A stretch of 64,000 bases of DNA from Angiostrongylus vasorum. Its lineage: Eukaryota > Nematoda > Chromadorea > Rhabditida > Metastrongylidae. The notes below the pieces were generated by a model. The model had not been told where the DNA came from. It did no database searches and was given only the letters and a program-made list of their open reading frames with translations. This document shows positions 21,900 through 34,559 of this stretch, piece by piece. The stretch covers positions 2,818,501-2,882,500 of the forward strand of contig JADANN010000174.1 in the NCBI GenBank assembly GCA_018806985.1, read 5' to 3'. Every line of letters begins with the position of its first letter. Position 1 is the stretch's first letter. The position numbers were made by a program, and so were the translations under genes.

Positions 21900-24240
21900 C
21901 CGAATACTGTAGAGCATATCTTCTCGAAAAAAAATATGGAGTTTCTCACCATGCCGGGCACTATTTGGGAATTCTGCATAACTCTCACTTTGAGACGTTA
22001 TTTCCTTGTTATTTAAAAAGCTTTTCGGATTTCAGCGACTCCTGAAAGATCAGCTAGTTTCGGCGGCAAACATTCTATGTAACAAAGGTTCCATATATTT
22101 TTTGTGGTTTTTCCTAAACTTCAATAGCAAAGGAGGCTATTATTACAGGGTTATCAAATCTTCTTACTTTTGACAACATTTGACTTTTATGCGGGTACAC
22201 CTTAGCCCTTAGTTGGAGGTGTTGACCTGAGTTAAATTTGATCCAAAAACGCAAATATTGATGTTTGTGGAATTTCGGTGAAGTTCATTTCGTTTACTTT
22301 GCCTATAATGACAGTTTTCAGCTCAATCCTTGTTTTCCGTAGAGTTCTTTCATAGGCTTTTTTCATATAGAAGTGTGCAGTAACAATAAAAAGTCTTCTA
22401 ATCCCTTTTTGTTTGTTTTTTTCTTTTTTCGGGGAGAGAATGAAATCTTTGGTATAAAGATACCAGCCGCCTATTCGCGACCCGTGAACCGTCCTTCCGA
22501 GTCAGGGGGCGGAGTTTTCTTATCCCAGTCAAGATGCACATTTTATTCAATAAAAAGTAGGGTCTTATACATGTAACAATCGTTCGATTTATAGAGTTCC
22601 ACTTTGTATTATAAGAAAAACGCATGTGCTTGCTGAGCCATTAGTTCTATCACCTGCGGAGCCGTTATTCATCGAGTAATTCAAGCTGGTGGCAATAAAT
22701 TCTATTCGTCCCCGTCATGCAGTGGCCAAAGTAGGCTCGATTTACTCAACGCACATCAAAGTCATTACATTTTCCACATGGAGTACTTTGTGAGCCACGC
22801 CCTTCTGTGGCAACTGTACTTATAACAGAGCCAAAATATTTGTGCTCACATATTTTTATACTGGGCCATGTGCGCTCCATCACGAAACAGCAAAGAAACA
22901 GAATATCCTTTGTTTTCTAAATTTGTTCCTGTACTATTGTAACGAATACAAGAAATGATTCGCTATGATATACATGGTGGGTAACATTTCGTACCAGCTT
23001 ACATTTCAGCGGATTTCGCCTTCTTCTAAGCAGTTCCGAGCCTAGTCTTTCACCGAGTATTCCAAATGAGATCAACCGTACAGAGGTGATTTAGATGAGT
23101 AATGGACGGCTCACATGTTTGCCTCGTGTATGCTTATCAATAAAACAGAATTATTTATCACCGCTGAGGTTAGTAGAAAGTTGGGCTTGGTATTGGACCA
23201 AATTATTCTAGTTAATGTTCCTTTAAACATGCTTGATAGACTGTCCAGCCCCTTCTGATTGCCATTTATTGTCTGAGCTCCAAAAACATACATCAGCCAC
23301 AGTTTACACTCAATTTCTTTCTTGTTCCATCTTCTAATTCACCAGCCCTCTTTGCACTGGGAATCACGACCTACAACTATTAGAAGTATGCAAATAGGTG
23401 TCGAGAAAGCAAAAAACAAAAATCGCTCCTTCTATTTCACGGAAGTGGTATTGAAGAATGTAAAATGCTTGTCTAGGCCTCTATGCCGCTACAAGACTTT
23501 GGAAGAGGAAACATTTCCATTCTGGGTACTCGGAGAGAAAGTGCACAACTGTTCGACACCCATGTAGTCGCTCTTGAATTGTTCCGCTCGTAAACGATGT
23601 TTCCTTGTTGAAAGGAGAAGGAAAAAAAAGCCATTGTGTGCGAAAAGTTCCATAGTGTAATTGAAGTACATTGCAATAATGGTGTTCCATTCATGAGTTT
23701 ATCTCAGCAAGCAAGTGAATCTGAATGTTCTAAGTGCGAAATTCCAAACACAAAAAAGTGTGAGTTCTCGGTATTGTTGAAAACACGTTTCGATGTGGTT
23801 GGTGCTATCCGGTAAAAGAAAGAAGTAACCTATATAACCCACAACTCCGTTTGCCATCTGGCTACTCCATTCGACACAAGTATCACATTCTCAAAGGATA
23901 CGACAGGTGTATCACGCTCCTTTTACGAAGCCCTTCCTGTTGCTGCCTTTGGCGAGAAGGCGCCTATGGTTTGGTCGCTGGATTCCACCGTGGAGTAAGA
24001 ACACTCTTAGCTGGATACAGCAGGGAATCGTAAAAATTCTTCTCAATTTGGCTAATTCTACTAGCAGAACGAACCCCCTACTGTACATCACAATTCGAAA
24101 TTCGGCTGTTACCTTCAGTGACAATAAATCACCAGCGGCTTGGGAATAAAACTAGGCTCCATGTTAATAGGCGGGATTTTTAACAAGTTTCTAGGAAGTT
24201 CCAGAAGCCAAAAAACTTTACAACTGTCCCCTGCTTGCCC
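21900..24240. other. upstream of the fucosyltransferase; no gene recognised
   Basis: Should contain the missing N-terminal exon(s), but no signal-anchor exon with good splice sites was recognised. A PLE remnant lies at 22985-23190. Confidence 0.4.
22985..23190. mobile_element. short PLE foldback remnant
   Basis: A minus-strand degenerate hammerhead-like motif (23003-23042: CAGCGGATTTCGCCTTCTTC on the plus strand) is followed within 150 bases by a plus-strand PLE 3' end (GCTGAGGTTAGTAGAAAGT). No coding sequence between them. Confidence 0.35.
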
Positions 24241-24287
24241 ATACACTACATTACATACCTATGCAGTTACACATACACATATATATA

Positions 24288-24560
24288 TACGGCGCGTGTG
24301 GCGCAGTGGTTGGAGGCGCCGGACACATACGTGCAATCGATGCAGCGCCCATGGGCCACCAAGCCTTCCATCTCTCTGGAGTCGGTAAATTGGTACCAGA
24401 CTTGTCTGGGAGCATAGCAGCACTGGCTCTATACCACCGTGAGTCATTGTAAAGGCCAGATATGCATTGAATCACCTCCAAACGATACTTAATGAAATCG
24501 AATGCATGGCGCATCTGTCAGGGATTGATCAACGCCGAAAGCTTCAACCTTTAACCTTTA
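24288..24560 (+). repeat. tRNA-derived SINE, family 2, well preserved
   Basis: CGCGTGTGGCGCAGTGGTTG at the start and the full body; ends GGGATTGATCAACGCCGAAA. Flanked on both sides by TA-rich microsatellite. Confidence 0.8.
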
Positions 24561-24600
24561 TATATTTATATATATATATATATATATTTATATATACAAA
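24555..24600. repeat. TA-rich microsatellite
   Basis: ATATATTTATATATATATAT-type run after the tail of a SINE. Confidence 0.85.
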
Positions 24601-26100
24601 ATGTATACCCAACCATTCACCAAAAAAGACTGCTGTACCTGCTCTACCGGTTTTATACCGATGGTGTTAAGCAGCAGGGAATATGGACAACGCATAGTCG
24701 ATTAGGATTCGCGAAAATCTGACTACCTTTCGAAAAAATGATAAATGTCATCTGGTTGGTATAATTCGAGGATGCCAAAAAAATCACGCCATTGCATGAT
24801 GTTATTAAAGTGCGCTGTTTGGCTTTAAAGAAAGAAATGGTAAGGCCAATGAGATCCTCTTAAGATTAGGAGACACATAGAAAGTCGTCTGGATGAGCTT
24901 AGAAACTTAACAATTCCGAGGAAAGTTTAATGTTCACTTAGCGACGTGCTTCAAAATCAAACATGGATACAATGAGGTTGTGAAAGGAAATGAAGTGCTT
25001 CGTAATTTGCTCTCACTTAATTACCATTTTCCTGTTCTGCCAGATATTTCTACGATTTTCGCACAGATTAAATTGTAAAATGTAGAATATCAGAAAAATG
25101 AATAGAAACGAATCACTGCTTGTCTTATCACATGCTCTGAAATAATTGAGGAAATGACAAGAATACCCCGTTCGAGCTCTGGCTTTTATCGCGTTGGTGA
25201 GTCGGCAAGTAGAACACCATCAAGTAGACGACCAAGCAGCTCATGAATAGGCATTTCCATTTGAAGATTAAGCCCTAATTTTTCTCATGGCCCATTGAGT
25301 GGTGCTAAACTCCAGACCGTCGCTGTCCTGAATGGTAACATGTGTTTCAGTGAAGGAAAGGAGTGAGGACGATTTGGAAATGGATATGTGCGTTACATGG
25401 AAGGATAGCGTGGAATGAAGGTTGGATGTACAGAGTGAGGAGAATAAAACGTCGGTACAGCATGAATATGTCCGAAATAGAGAGAGAGGCAGAGAAGAGG
25501 GGGAACTTCCGTCTTTCACCAGAATCCGAAGGTTTTTGGACTCTTGAAAAGCGCTCATGTGCAGATCTTGTGTAGGCTTCAAAACGTGAGTGCAGAATAG
25601 GAAGTTCAAAGTTGCAAGAGGCTATTTCGATAACATCTACACCAAATTGTGTATTTACTTGACTGATACCAATAAACTGCAGTTTTACTTTATTATGATA
25701 TGTAAAACACTTGTATAAGTATACTGTCCATAGTTGATGACATAGAAGTTGCTACCCTGAAAAACAAGAATAGAATCGATCATCAAAAATCGTAAGTGAA
25801 GACAGAAAGTGAAAGAGGATCAAAATGTTTGAATGTAAAGAAAAGGACTGAGGAAATAAGGAGGCCGAGAAACAGTCGAGTTAGCCAAGTCTCTCAACTT
25901 TGACTTCGATTCTTCTGAGACAGATGACTTTCATATATCAAGCGAGACTGGATAAAAACTTATCATTTTGTGATGGACAACCAGATGTGATTCACAGAGT
26001 GTAACGGATCACCGAAAAATATACCGACAAGGCCTTATTCGTGGTGCTTCGAAAGCTTCGTTTCAGCGATTCAATGCATTTGATACGTTTTTTTGATGCT
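24600..26100. other. no gene recognised
   Basis: A 113-codon minus frame at 25609-25268 is Ser/Leu-rich and low in complexity; I see no splice support for it. Confidence 0.4.
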
Positions 26101-26123
26101 TGCATGACTGTACCAACTGACAT

Positions 26124-26284
26124 TCATTGCTCAGCTGCTTCGATCCGGAGCAGTCGAGCCAGCGGGTGTTTAAATCGGCCAGATAGCCTCGCTTTGGCAC
26201 TACCAGCAAATAGGGAGTAGAGCCGATTGTCAGCCCTAAAGTTCTGCAAAGATGTGTTGAGATGTCTTGTGGCCAAAAGAAATT
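26124..26284 (-). CDS. unrecognised terminal exon of a minus-strand gene
   Basis: On the minus strand a CTTTTCTAG acceptor at 26285 opens a frame of 53 codons that ends in TGA at 26124. The product is basic and Leu/Arg-rich: LLATRHLNTSLQNFRADN, then LYSLFAGSAKARLSG, RFKHPLARLLRIEAAEQ and stop. Codon use is balanced and GC is higher than in the surroundings, as in the known exons here. I do not recognise the protein. It could belong with the coding-like exons at 27.1-27.5 kb. No repeat copy of it occurs elsewhere in the window. Confidence 0.35.
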
Positions 26285-26729
26285 CTAGAAAAGGAGAAAA
26301 ATGTTAAAGAACCTTAACTGTTTCTAAGTTAATGTTTGATCATACGAAATTTGGTGGAATCAATTGCGAGAGCGTAAAGTCTTAGCGCTTTAGATACTCG
26401 AAAACATGACTATTAGTGGAAGGATATAAAAAAGGACTAGAAGGGAAAAAGAATCTTCAGGTCCTCAAAAATGTGTAATAAAAAACCCAGTTAGCTTGGA
26501 AAGCAACGGGTAAAGGAGAAGGAATGATGTGAAGAATGTGCTAACGGATATTCCAGTGAGGATATATATAGATGAATCATTGTGTCCTCATAGAATGCTT
26601 TACATATTTTGTTCTTTTTTTCTGTTCTTACGCCGGATAAAAAAGCGCTCAAGCAGGTACTCAACTTATAATAGCAGGCAAATCCAGACTAAAGCATAAT
26701 TTTGCGCGGATTAGAACACTACTTACTTC

Positions 26730-26930
26730 AGTACTTGAAAGGCCCGTCCTCACTGATTATGTGGGCCCCAGCATAATCTCCATTGGTCGGAGTTTTGCTG
26801 GTTTAGCCACTGTGTTTCTCAGGAGTCCCAGAGTCAGCCTGGCTGAAGTCTGCCCCAGTTACCCACCACAGGCTATCACCGCCTTTGCGGATCAAAGAGA
26901 GATTTGCCACGTTTTGATTAGAACATTAAT
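26730..26930 (+). repeat. family 4 repeat, first half only
   Basis: TACTTGAAAGGCCCGTCCTC to AGAGAGATTTGCCAC; the second half is absent. Confidence 0.55.
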
Positions 26931-27067
26931 ACTCTAGAAATTTGTGTCTTCTTAAAAAAAGTAATAAAACTCTTCATTGCTGGTGAAAAACTGTCTTAAA
27001 AAAATGGTGGACATAAAACAAAAGTGAGTAATCTACTAGACGTAATTCTTAAGAATCTTTCAATGAA

Positions 27068-27183
27068 GAGGCAGATTCTGAAGATGGTGCCTATTGAAAT
27101 CGTCATCCACAGTTCCAGAAGATTTTCGATGATAAACCATTCTATTTGAAGACTCCTCGATCTCCATCTCTCTCAAACGTTGT
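27068..27183 (-). CDS. possible exon of an unrecognised minus-strand gene
   Basis: After a TTATCACAG acceptor on the minus strand a frame reads KQRLREMEIEESSNRMVY, then HRKSSGTVDDDFNRHHL and ends LPLH before a stop. Composition is acidic and polar. It lies between the two other coding-like pieces (26.1 and 27.4 kb) on the same strand. Function unknown; it may be chance. Confidence 0.25.
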
Positions 27184-27282
27184 TTCACTGTGATAAATTG
27201 TCATGGCAATATTGCAGCTTTGTTACTAAAATTATGAAACGAACTCGAAGCCAAACAGTAACTATTTTTAATTCAACGACAG

Positions 27283-27332
27283 CAAATACCGTTACTACAC
27301 CGTTAACCGTTATACCGTTAATACCGTTACTC
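27283..27332. repeat. short minisatellite, ACCGTTA-type units
   Basis: About six imperfect copies of (A)TACCGTTA in 50 bases. Confidence 0.75.
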
Positions 27333-27409
27333 CATTTATTGAAGTTTTTTGTCTCTTCGATGATTTGCATGCCTATAATAGGTCTATTTTCCTGTGTTTC
27401 AGACGTCAC

Positions 27410-27552
27410 CCATAGAAGTAGTAGAGCACTTGTGTGAGTTGGAATACCAGATTGGGATCTGTCATCTGCTGTCGTAACTGAACGCTGAATGCCAACCGAG
27501 CGAGACTTTCCTTAGCACGTCGAGCTAGCCTTACCAGAGCGCTCCAAAGCTT
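27410..27552 (-). CDS. possible internal exon of an unrecognised minus-strand gene
   Basis: An open minus-strand stretch reads LVRLARRAKESLARLAF, then SVQLRQQMTDPNLVFQLT, QVLYYFYG and meets a GTGACG donor at 27409. The helical, Leu/Arg-rich composition and raised GC suggest coding sequence. The upstream acceptor is not clear, and the phase does not join simply to the next candidate at 27.18 kb. Not recognised as any family. Confidence 0.3.
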
Positions 27553-27819
27553 TTAACGCTGCCCTTCACCGAGCCCCTTGTGATGCAGATGACGGCTTGT
27601 CAACTAACGAGTGGAATTCTTCGACGTGAACACATACGAATCTTTGGCGCCTTCTGCGACTGGTTGGCCGGCTGTTCGTGAATGATGTTAGATGCTGAGT
27701 CCCAAAAAATCAATGGATCAAAATATCCAAAAAAAAACCTGGAGGGAAAAAATTTTTAAAAATTGTACCAGCGCCATTTAGAATCACGAGATCATGGAAT
27801 AAATATGCGTTCACATCCT

Positions 27820-27955
27820 AAAAACCGACTTTTATAAAACTTCTGTAGGAACAATCAATAGTTTTCTACATGATTGTGATGACGCGACGAGGTTGGTACA
27901 AAATCTTCATTCGGCTAATGTTTCATGTTCTTTCGGCTTCTTCAGGAGTCGCGTT
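27820..27955 (-). mobile_element. PLE-type terminal repeat, variant family
   Basis: On the minus strand CTGAAGAAGCCGAAAGAAC and GAAACATTAGCC form a degenerate hammerhead-like motif (27912-27952). It is followed by a terminal tail with ACAATCATGTAG and a PLE-like end, AAAGTCGGTTTTT. Confidence 0.35.
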
Positions 27956-28119
27956 GATACGAGTCGATTGACCAGAGCTGGTGTTGTCGCGATGTGGAGA
28001 GCACCACTCGAATGAGGAAACTGGTACACGTTTACAAGTGAAACAAGCCCAGCCGATTTGGTGAAAAATACGAAGATCGCGCGTAATTCCGATGGGCGCA
28101 CAAGTACATGCCAATGGTA

Positions 28120-29580
28120 ACTTCTTAAAGATCGGAAAGAAGTTGTTTAATAAATGGCTGAAAATCTGGTAATACGGGTACAGATAAGGGGTTGGGTAGT
28201 TGGAAAATCGCGAAATTACTTCGTTGGCATTTTAAACAAACAAATTTCAGTCGACGCTCGACTGTAAACATTGCAAGTGGAGTTACACTTCTTGGGTTTG
28301 GGAACCAATTACTCAGGGTCAGATCAATTCCCTAGGTTTCGGTTATCCGACCCTTTACTTTGGTAATAAGAAATTGATGAAAAGTCGTTTAAAACATTAC
28401 TGAAACCACAAAAGTTTTTGAGTTTTAACTCATCTCCATAAATCGACAAAGATGCATTCCAATTACGAATTTTTCTAAAGTAAACGAGATGAATCCGCCC
28501 TGCAGAAGAATATCCTGAACAATGGAAATGAAGGATTCAGTGCCGGTTTTTCCGGGATTGACGAAATCCTGCTATCAAATAGGAGGAGCATCTATGGCCA
28601 AGGACGGAATATGATTTTCGTCGCACGCATATCACGCCTTTGTTGAAAGATTCAATGTAACACTAGGGCTATCACGTCCTCAGTTTCTTCGAGTTTCTTC
28701 GCCAATGCAGAACAATTAAAAAGCTACATGCTTCAACTTGTTGTCTCAATAGTAACCACTTAGAGGTGGATTTTTGCGTGCTTTTTCCTCAATAATATGA
28801 AGAGAATAAAGTGATGCTTTTTAAATCATCACATGACGACACTTTAGTCCTCTATTTGTAATCTAATAAGAAAGGCTCGTAACTCACAAAAAGGGCAGGT
28901 GCTTATGATGAGAATCTCGGATGACTATCTAGATTAAAACAACAGCAACAGAAGAGGGATGAGTACTGCTAAGTCTTCTGTTATGGAGATAAACTGGAAA
29001 TTATGTCTTCTGTCATGGAGACAAAGTGAAAATATCTCAAGGAAAGTGTCCTAATGAAAGAGATACACAATGAGGATTATAGCTCGCTAAAATACTCATC
29101 GTTTTAGAGAAAAAGTCAGATTAGACACTGAGAAGCTGAAATTAATCCAGGAATGCTGCTAAAAGTCCAGAAACTCAGCTAAAGTTCAAGCGTGGTATCG
29201 ACAGAAATCTCACACATTACCGTTTTCCTTTCTCTTTCCTTTTCTTTGGAAACACATTCAACCGTCTGTGTAATTAAACTCCCAATAAAAATATTTTACG
29301 TCACCAACTCCAGAGTAATGCGGAGCGGAGGAGTGCTAACATATCTCCGGTAGGATTCTGCATCACCCCATTATGAGGATTCCTTCATACCCACCGCACC
29401 TCATACATCTGAACTTTTTCACAAAGATATGACCAGACCAAGTGCGTGACTCAAATCTTGCACCTGGAGACCCATTATTCGAGAGTGAACCCAAATAGCA
29501 GATGAATTAATTTGTGACAAAGCGGATGAAGGAAGAAGAGTTCAGGATTGATCAATTACCAAAGGAGGCGCCTTGTATTC
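28120..29580. other. non-coding, nothing recognised
   Basis: AT-rich. 28970-29030 holds two near-identical short units (TCTTCTGTTATGGAGA and TCTTCTGTCATGGAGA). No exon or repeat family seen. Confidence 0.5.
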
Positions 29581-29584
29581 AAAT

Positions 29585-29785
29585 CCATTGTTCATCTTCA
29601 GCGGTGATTCAATGCATATTTGGTCTGAAGACTTTTGTGGCTCTAATGATGTTTCAATTCAGTGTTTTTATCCTCGCAGACGAGTGAAGTAACAGTTCGT
29701 CCACTTTGGTTGGACGGATGGTTAGGTTAACCACGGCGTGAAATCGAACCGTGTTTGGCCTAACCACTGAGCTACACCCGTCCCA
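29585..29785 (-). repeat. tRNA-derived SINE, family 2, degenerate
   Basis: Weak reverse copy ending CCTAACCACTGAGCTACACC on the plus strand. Confidence 0.4.
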
Positions 29786-29789
29786 TGAT

Positions 29790-32740
29790 TCATAATGTTA
29801 CTAATGATTCCCTTTGCTGTGTTAGCAGTGATTAAATCACAATAGACATCAGTTTAAATATTAAGCACACAATCAAACGACTTATTATGATGATTCAAAA
29901 TGTGTTCATTTTCCTGAGACGTGTTCTACTTCCAGCAAGCGCTTCACATGCCAATTTTCAGGCGTTCATCGAAATCGCTAAGCAAATGAAACCAAACATT
30001 GGCGAGTTATTGGGTACAGCATGAATCAGCTCACAATTGACGCTTCGGGCGCGGAGAGAAACGTTTTCGTCGCCCTAGGATCCAATTGTAATCACAGCTG
30101 GCTTTTTCCTTTATCCACTTCTCGTAGTCGTCATATACGAAGCGATTCACCTCCACATAACATAATATTGGTACTTTCGAAATAATGAGAAAGCAACAGG
30201 AATATAGCACTAAGAAAACTTAACGCTTCCGAGATATTTCTTCAATCTACAAGCAGGATAATACAATTGAACTAAAGAGACACTAATAGATCAAACGTAA
30301 AGGATTCTTATATTTAGGAGTAAACAATTCTGCCCTTCACAGGTATGGCGAACTATGAGGGGTTCCAGGAAACTATTATAGTAGTATTCCTCGTCGTTAA
30401 CCTTCCAGTTTCTACACCACACAGCTTGTTGAGCAAACAGATAACAAGCACCGACTGGCCATAAGCGCTCTAAAATGGAAGGAAACCTTGCTGACTACGA
30501 TAACAAGAACATTCGTCTCAAGTTGGTAATAATAACAACGTTGCAAAAACCGTCAGCGAAAAACGATGTGATGTCGATTAAGAGATTAAAACGAATTCAG
30601 CTGCTCAACTTAGCACATTAAGCACAGTCGGGCAAGGATTAGCTCAAAAAACACGTGAACAGAACTTCATGAGAGCTAAAAAATAATTCGCGCTGCTCAC
30701 TATTAAGGGGATTCATCTCAAAATGGTGTTGTCTGTACAATTCGTTGGTAGCTGATAATCGTGTTATTGAATAGAAATGAAATGACAAAGCTTTGCAAGA
30801 CGCACTCAATAGATTAGAAGACGCTGAAGTCGTAAATACCTAAGAGCACCTAATCGCCCAACTGGTGGCCGTAAGGCCAAGTAAACTATTCGAATGTCAA
30901 CCATTCAATGATTCCGAAGACTCAGAACCGTTGAGTGCTTCATCTTCGATCACCCTCAACAATGATTTTATATGCTTATCTTCATCGATGGAGTCGAAAT
31001 CACATGAATAATTGGGTGAATTCTCCACATTTCACATAACCATACAGTTCATTTGCCAGTCGATTTGAAAACCGGTCAGCATTTTATGTTCAACGCGGAT
31101 AATCTATCGTAAATCTTCGGTTCTTGATGTGGTAGATTGCCTACGACAATGTAAATATGTGGTAGATCGCAGAGAAAAAGAAGAATGGCTGGATTTCATC
31201 TCAGTAAGATTACAATGAAGGTAGTTCAGCGCTCATCTTGAAGTGCAACTCGATGTGAAGACGCAATCAGAAGCGTTCTGACGATCTTGCAATTTCAAAG
31301 CGTCGGCGGCCATAAGCTAATACGTTCTCCATTTGCATAATTGAAAGGGGGCAAGACGTCCTCCTAAATCAGCACTACTATGGTGTTAAGTACTTCTTTT
31401 CCTTTATCACGTTGTGAAACAAATAAATAAAAGGGCAATGTTCCTATCAGTGAAAGGTCTGGTGAAAGCACTTACCCTTTGATACTCAACATGTAATAAA
31501 ATCGGAAGCCATACAGCCACATACCAACCATTCTCCGTTTCAAAGATCGAGAATACATAGTAGAGCTTTAGATGTTTTCATTCGGAAATCCGTGAGAAAC
31601 GGAAAGATAAGTGATACCGCAACAATTCAAAACATTTCTGAGAGCCAGCATTAGCATGGATAATCAACAATTTGTTTTGCTGACGACCTTATACGTAATC
31701 AGCACGAAATATTTGGCGGTGGCTAACATTTGGCGCTGTAGCCTTCTTCACAGTCGCGATAATTCAAGTCGAGGGTGGACAAGAGTTATTTCTGACTGTT
31801 CAAGGTAGCATCAAGTCGTACGCACTGGAGTGGAGCAACGCTTGATAGAAGTGGCATCATCTAGCGGTACTCTTCCTATGGGATGGGACATCACTGATGG
31901 TCCGCTGAAGGTTAGTTGTTTCTATAAAGAAATTCGACTACCCCCTTGGACTTGCGCAATCTGGAACATAGTGAACAACACTCATAGAAAAAAGTATATC
32001 AATATGCCAACCAGCGTTAAGTGACAGCATGGGGAGAAATCACGATAATCTGTAGACAAACCGAACGCGTTGATCACCTCCTGTTTGTTATTATTCTAAA
32101 AAGCCTTTCTTTCTTCTTTGTCATATTATTCTACTCGTCTTCTTATATCCTTCGCCTAATCTCCTTCCAATGACATCCAAACCCACGTTTGTCACAATTT
32201 TTGTGGGTAATGCACTAAATTTCGACAACGTCCGAAAATGTCTGGTCAGTGCTAGAATTGCACATCTAATCGACCACATCGTAGTTTCGAGTGTTGCTAA
32301 CATATTTCTTTCACCACATTTGTAGAATTCTATGCAGTAGGTGGACAATCTCGGCGATTGAAAACTAGGATTTTCATGGTGCTAGGAATCATCTTGAAAT
32401 CGTGACCGCACATATCGCATATTTGACACTTACGCGACGACATAACCTCTGTAGAAGTCACGGGATGAGAAAATAATAGCCTTTAACTTCAAATCGACAT
32501 TTGTCAGGTTAGCTGCAATAAAAACTGTTAGAGGCGACAATTCTTCAGCTAAAGGATAAAAGTTCTGCTACTTCACATTGATGAACTATTTGATCGACTT
32601 TACTGTTTCAAGGTGCATATTCGAACACGAAAGCGAATGAACAAGTGAGATTCCACCTACCTTGATCTGAGGTGTTCCCCAATGCATTTTTTTTGTTCCT
32701 GTCACTCCTAAGTCGGAATCTTCAACAACGTAAATTCCAA
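29790..32740. other. non-coding, nothing recognised
   Basis: About 3 kb without repeat families 1-4 or PLE pieces; only short chance frames. This is the longest repeat-poor, gene-free stretch of the window. Confidence 0.45.
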
Positions 32741-32744
32741 TGTC

Positions 32745-32950
32745 AACTTTTTATTTACTGCTTAGCAGAATTTTTCACGGCAAGGTATTATGTGAAATAC
32801 AACCACAACGATGCTGAGATATTAGCAAAACTCCGGACCGCAAGTGTCTGCGATCGAGATGTAACACGCTATTACTCCTTTTCGGGGCTAACGCGTTCTC
32901 CACCACTTCTGTCTACCAGTGACATGGGCAATCAACCGTCAACGGGATTG
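32745..32950 (-). repeat. tRNA-derived SINE, family 1
   Basis: Minus copy: TGAAATACAACCACAACGAT, AGATATTAGCAAAACTCCGG and TTCGGGGCTAACGCGTTC on the plus strand. Confidence 0.55.
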
Positions 32951-34074
32951 ATCTGGGGAGGACAGATCGACACTGAACACAGTTGAGCTGAGGCTGTAGC
33001 CGAAATCACAAGACTAACTTTTCTTATTTACTGCGTACTAGAATTTTTCACGGTATGGTATTATGTGAAATTTAAATTCCTTTTCTTAATTTGTTGAGAG
33101 TTTTAATTCGACACATATTCAAAGTTGAAACCATGCTGTATAAAAAATATGTGTGAGTTTAATGCTACGGAGGAAAGTCTGTTCTATAAATCTATGAAAG
33201 TTCTAAACTCCTGAAACTCTGGTGATGGTTAAATCATCGATTACTCACAAAACAACTAAATCACGCAAGGGTTAAAAGGTGACAACTAAATACTCAAAAA
33301 ACGTCCTCAGAAACCAGACATTTCGTTAACCATGGGTGACTGTCAACCAACTATCTTTACTGCAACGGTGGTTGATGCCGAAAGAGCTAATGAACTTCTT
33401 GACTGTTCTCCGTTGTTCACGAGGTGAACGTTGAGTATGGGCGTCTATGCATGCATTCTTGGGTTGTTTTCCACCAAAATTGTTTCGGTTTTATCGAAAG
33501 GTTCATTTCAGTTTCTCTAGAAACAAATGGGAAAAAACAGGAGATGCGATTCATATTCAAAAGGTGAATGATAACTGTAATGTGGAAAAGGGAGGATCCT
33601 GCAAAGCTTTTAGTTGAACAACTTCTGGAATAAAGGGCATCTACTGGGAAAAAACTTCTAATTTGCGGAGAAATCAAAAATTTCTGCTTTGACGATTGGA
33701 TACTCTAAGAGCTGGAAGTATAATCGTAAAGCTGTAAGTACTGACAATTCTGCAAATTCAAATGGTGAACGATTTTTGAGAGACTAAGTTAAAAGAAAGC
33801 GCTGGAACCATTGACGAATCTTCAAACAAATTATTAAATCAATAAAACCACCTGGCCGGCAGAAGGCGAAAAGAACTATACTCTTCTAAAAGGGGCATTA
33901 AATGGCTTCTGGTTTTCTTAATCTAGGGGCTTCTGGACTAGCCTTGGCCTTCCAGATAGTCCGCGATCGAAATTCTCAGACGAACTCTTTTTTGTTGAAA
34001 GAACTCTCTTCATAGACCATTCGAAGCATTTTTGTTCTACGAAGAATTTTCCCAAAGAGATGTGAAGGATAAAA

Positions 34075-34345
34075 GGATAAAGTTCTCGGCGTTGATCAAA
34101 CCCTGAGGGATGTGCCATGCATTCGACTTCATTAAGTATCGTTTGGAGGTGATTGGATGCATATTTGGCCTTTACGATGATTCATGGTGGACTACCGAGA
34201 TGTATCGAGTCAATGCTGCTATCCTCCCATACAGGTCTGGTAGCAGTTTGTCTACTGCAGAGTGATGGAAAGCTTGGCTAGTCGGGGAATGGTATGGAAC
34301 CCGTGTGTATTGCGCGCATCCCTGACCACCGCGTTACGTGCGCTT
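34075..34345 (-). repeat. tRNA-derived SINE, family 2
   Basis: Reverse copy from AAAGTTCTCGGCGTTGATCA to CCCTGACCACCGCGTTACGT. Confidence 0.7.
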
Positions 34346-34559
34346 TCTTGAAGAGATGTATCAACGAAAGCATTCCTACTCCTTGCGATTTATGACCCAT
34401 ACATGGTTTTTTCATAGCATATTTCAAATCTTAGTGGACTTCGCTGTTTAAAACAAAAACCCTGCAACTCGACAGATCTTAGCAAAGATGTTACAATTTA
34501 ACTCTTTCGCATGCGGCGAAAAATTGGGGCTACGCGAGACCAGAAATCGTTAAAGTTTT

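Noticed and set aside
27260..27335. Telomere-like repeat
   Set aside because: Units are ACCGTTA-type and imperfect, not TTAGGC as in nematode telomeres.
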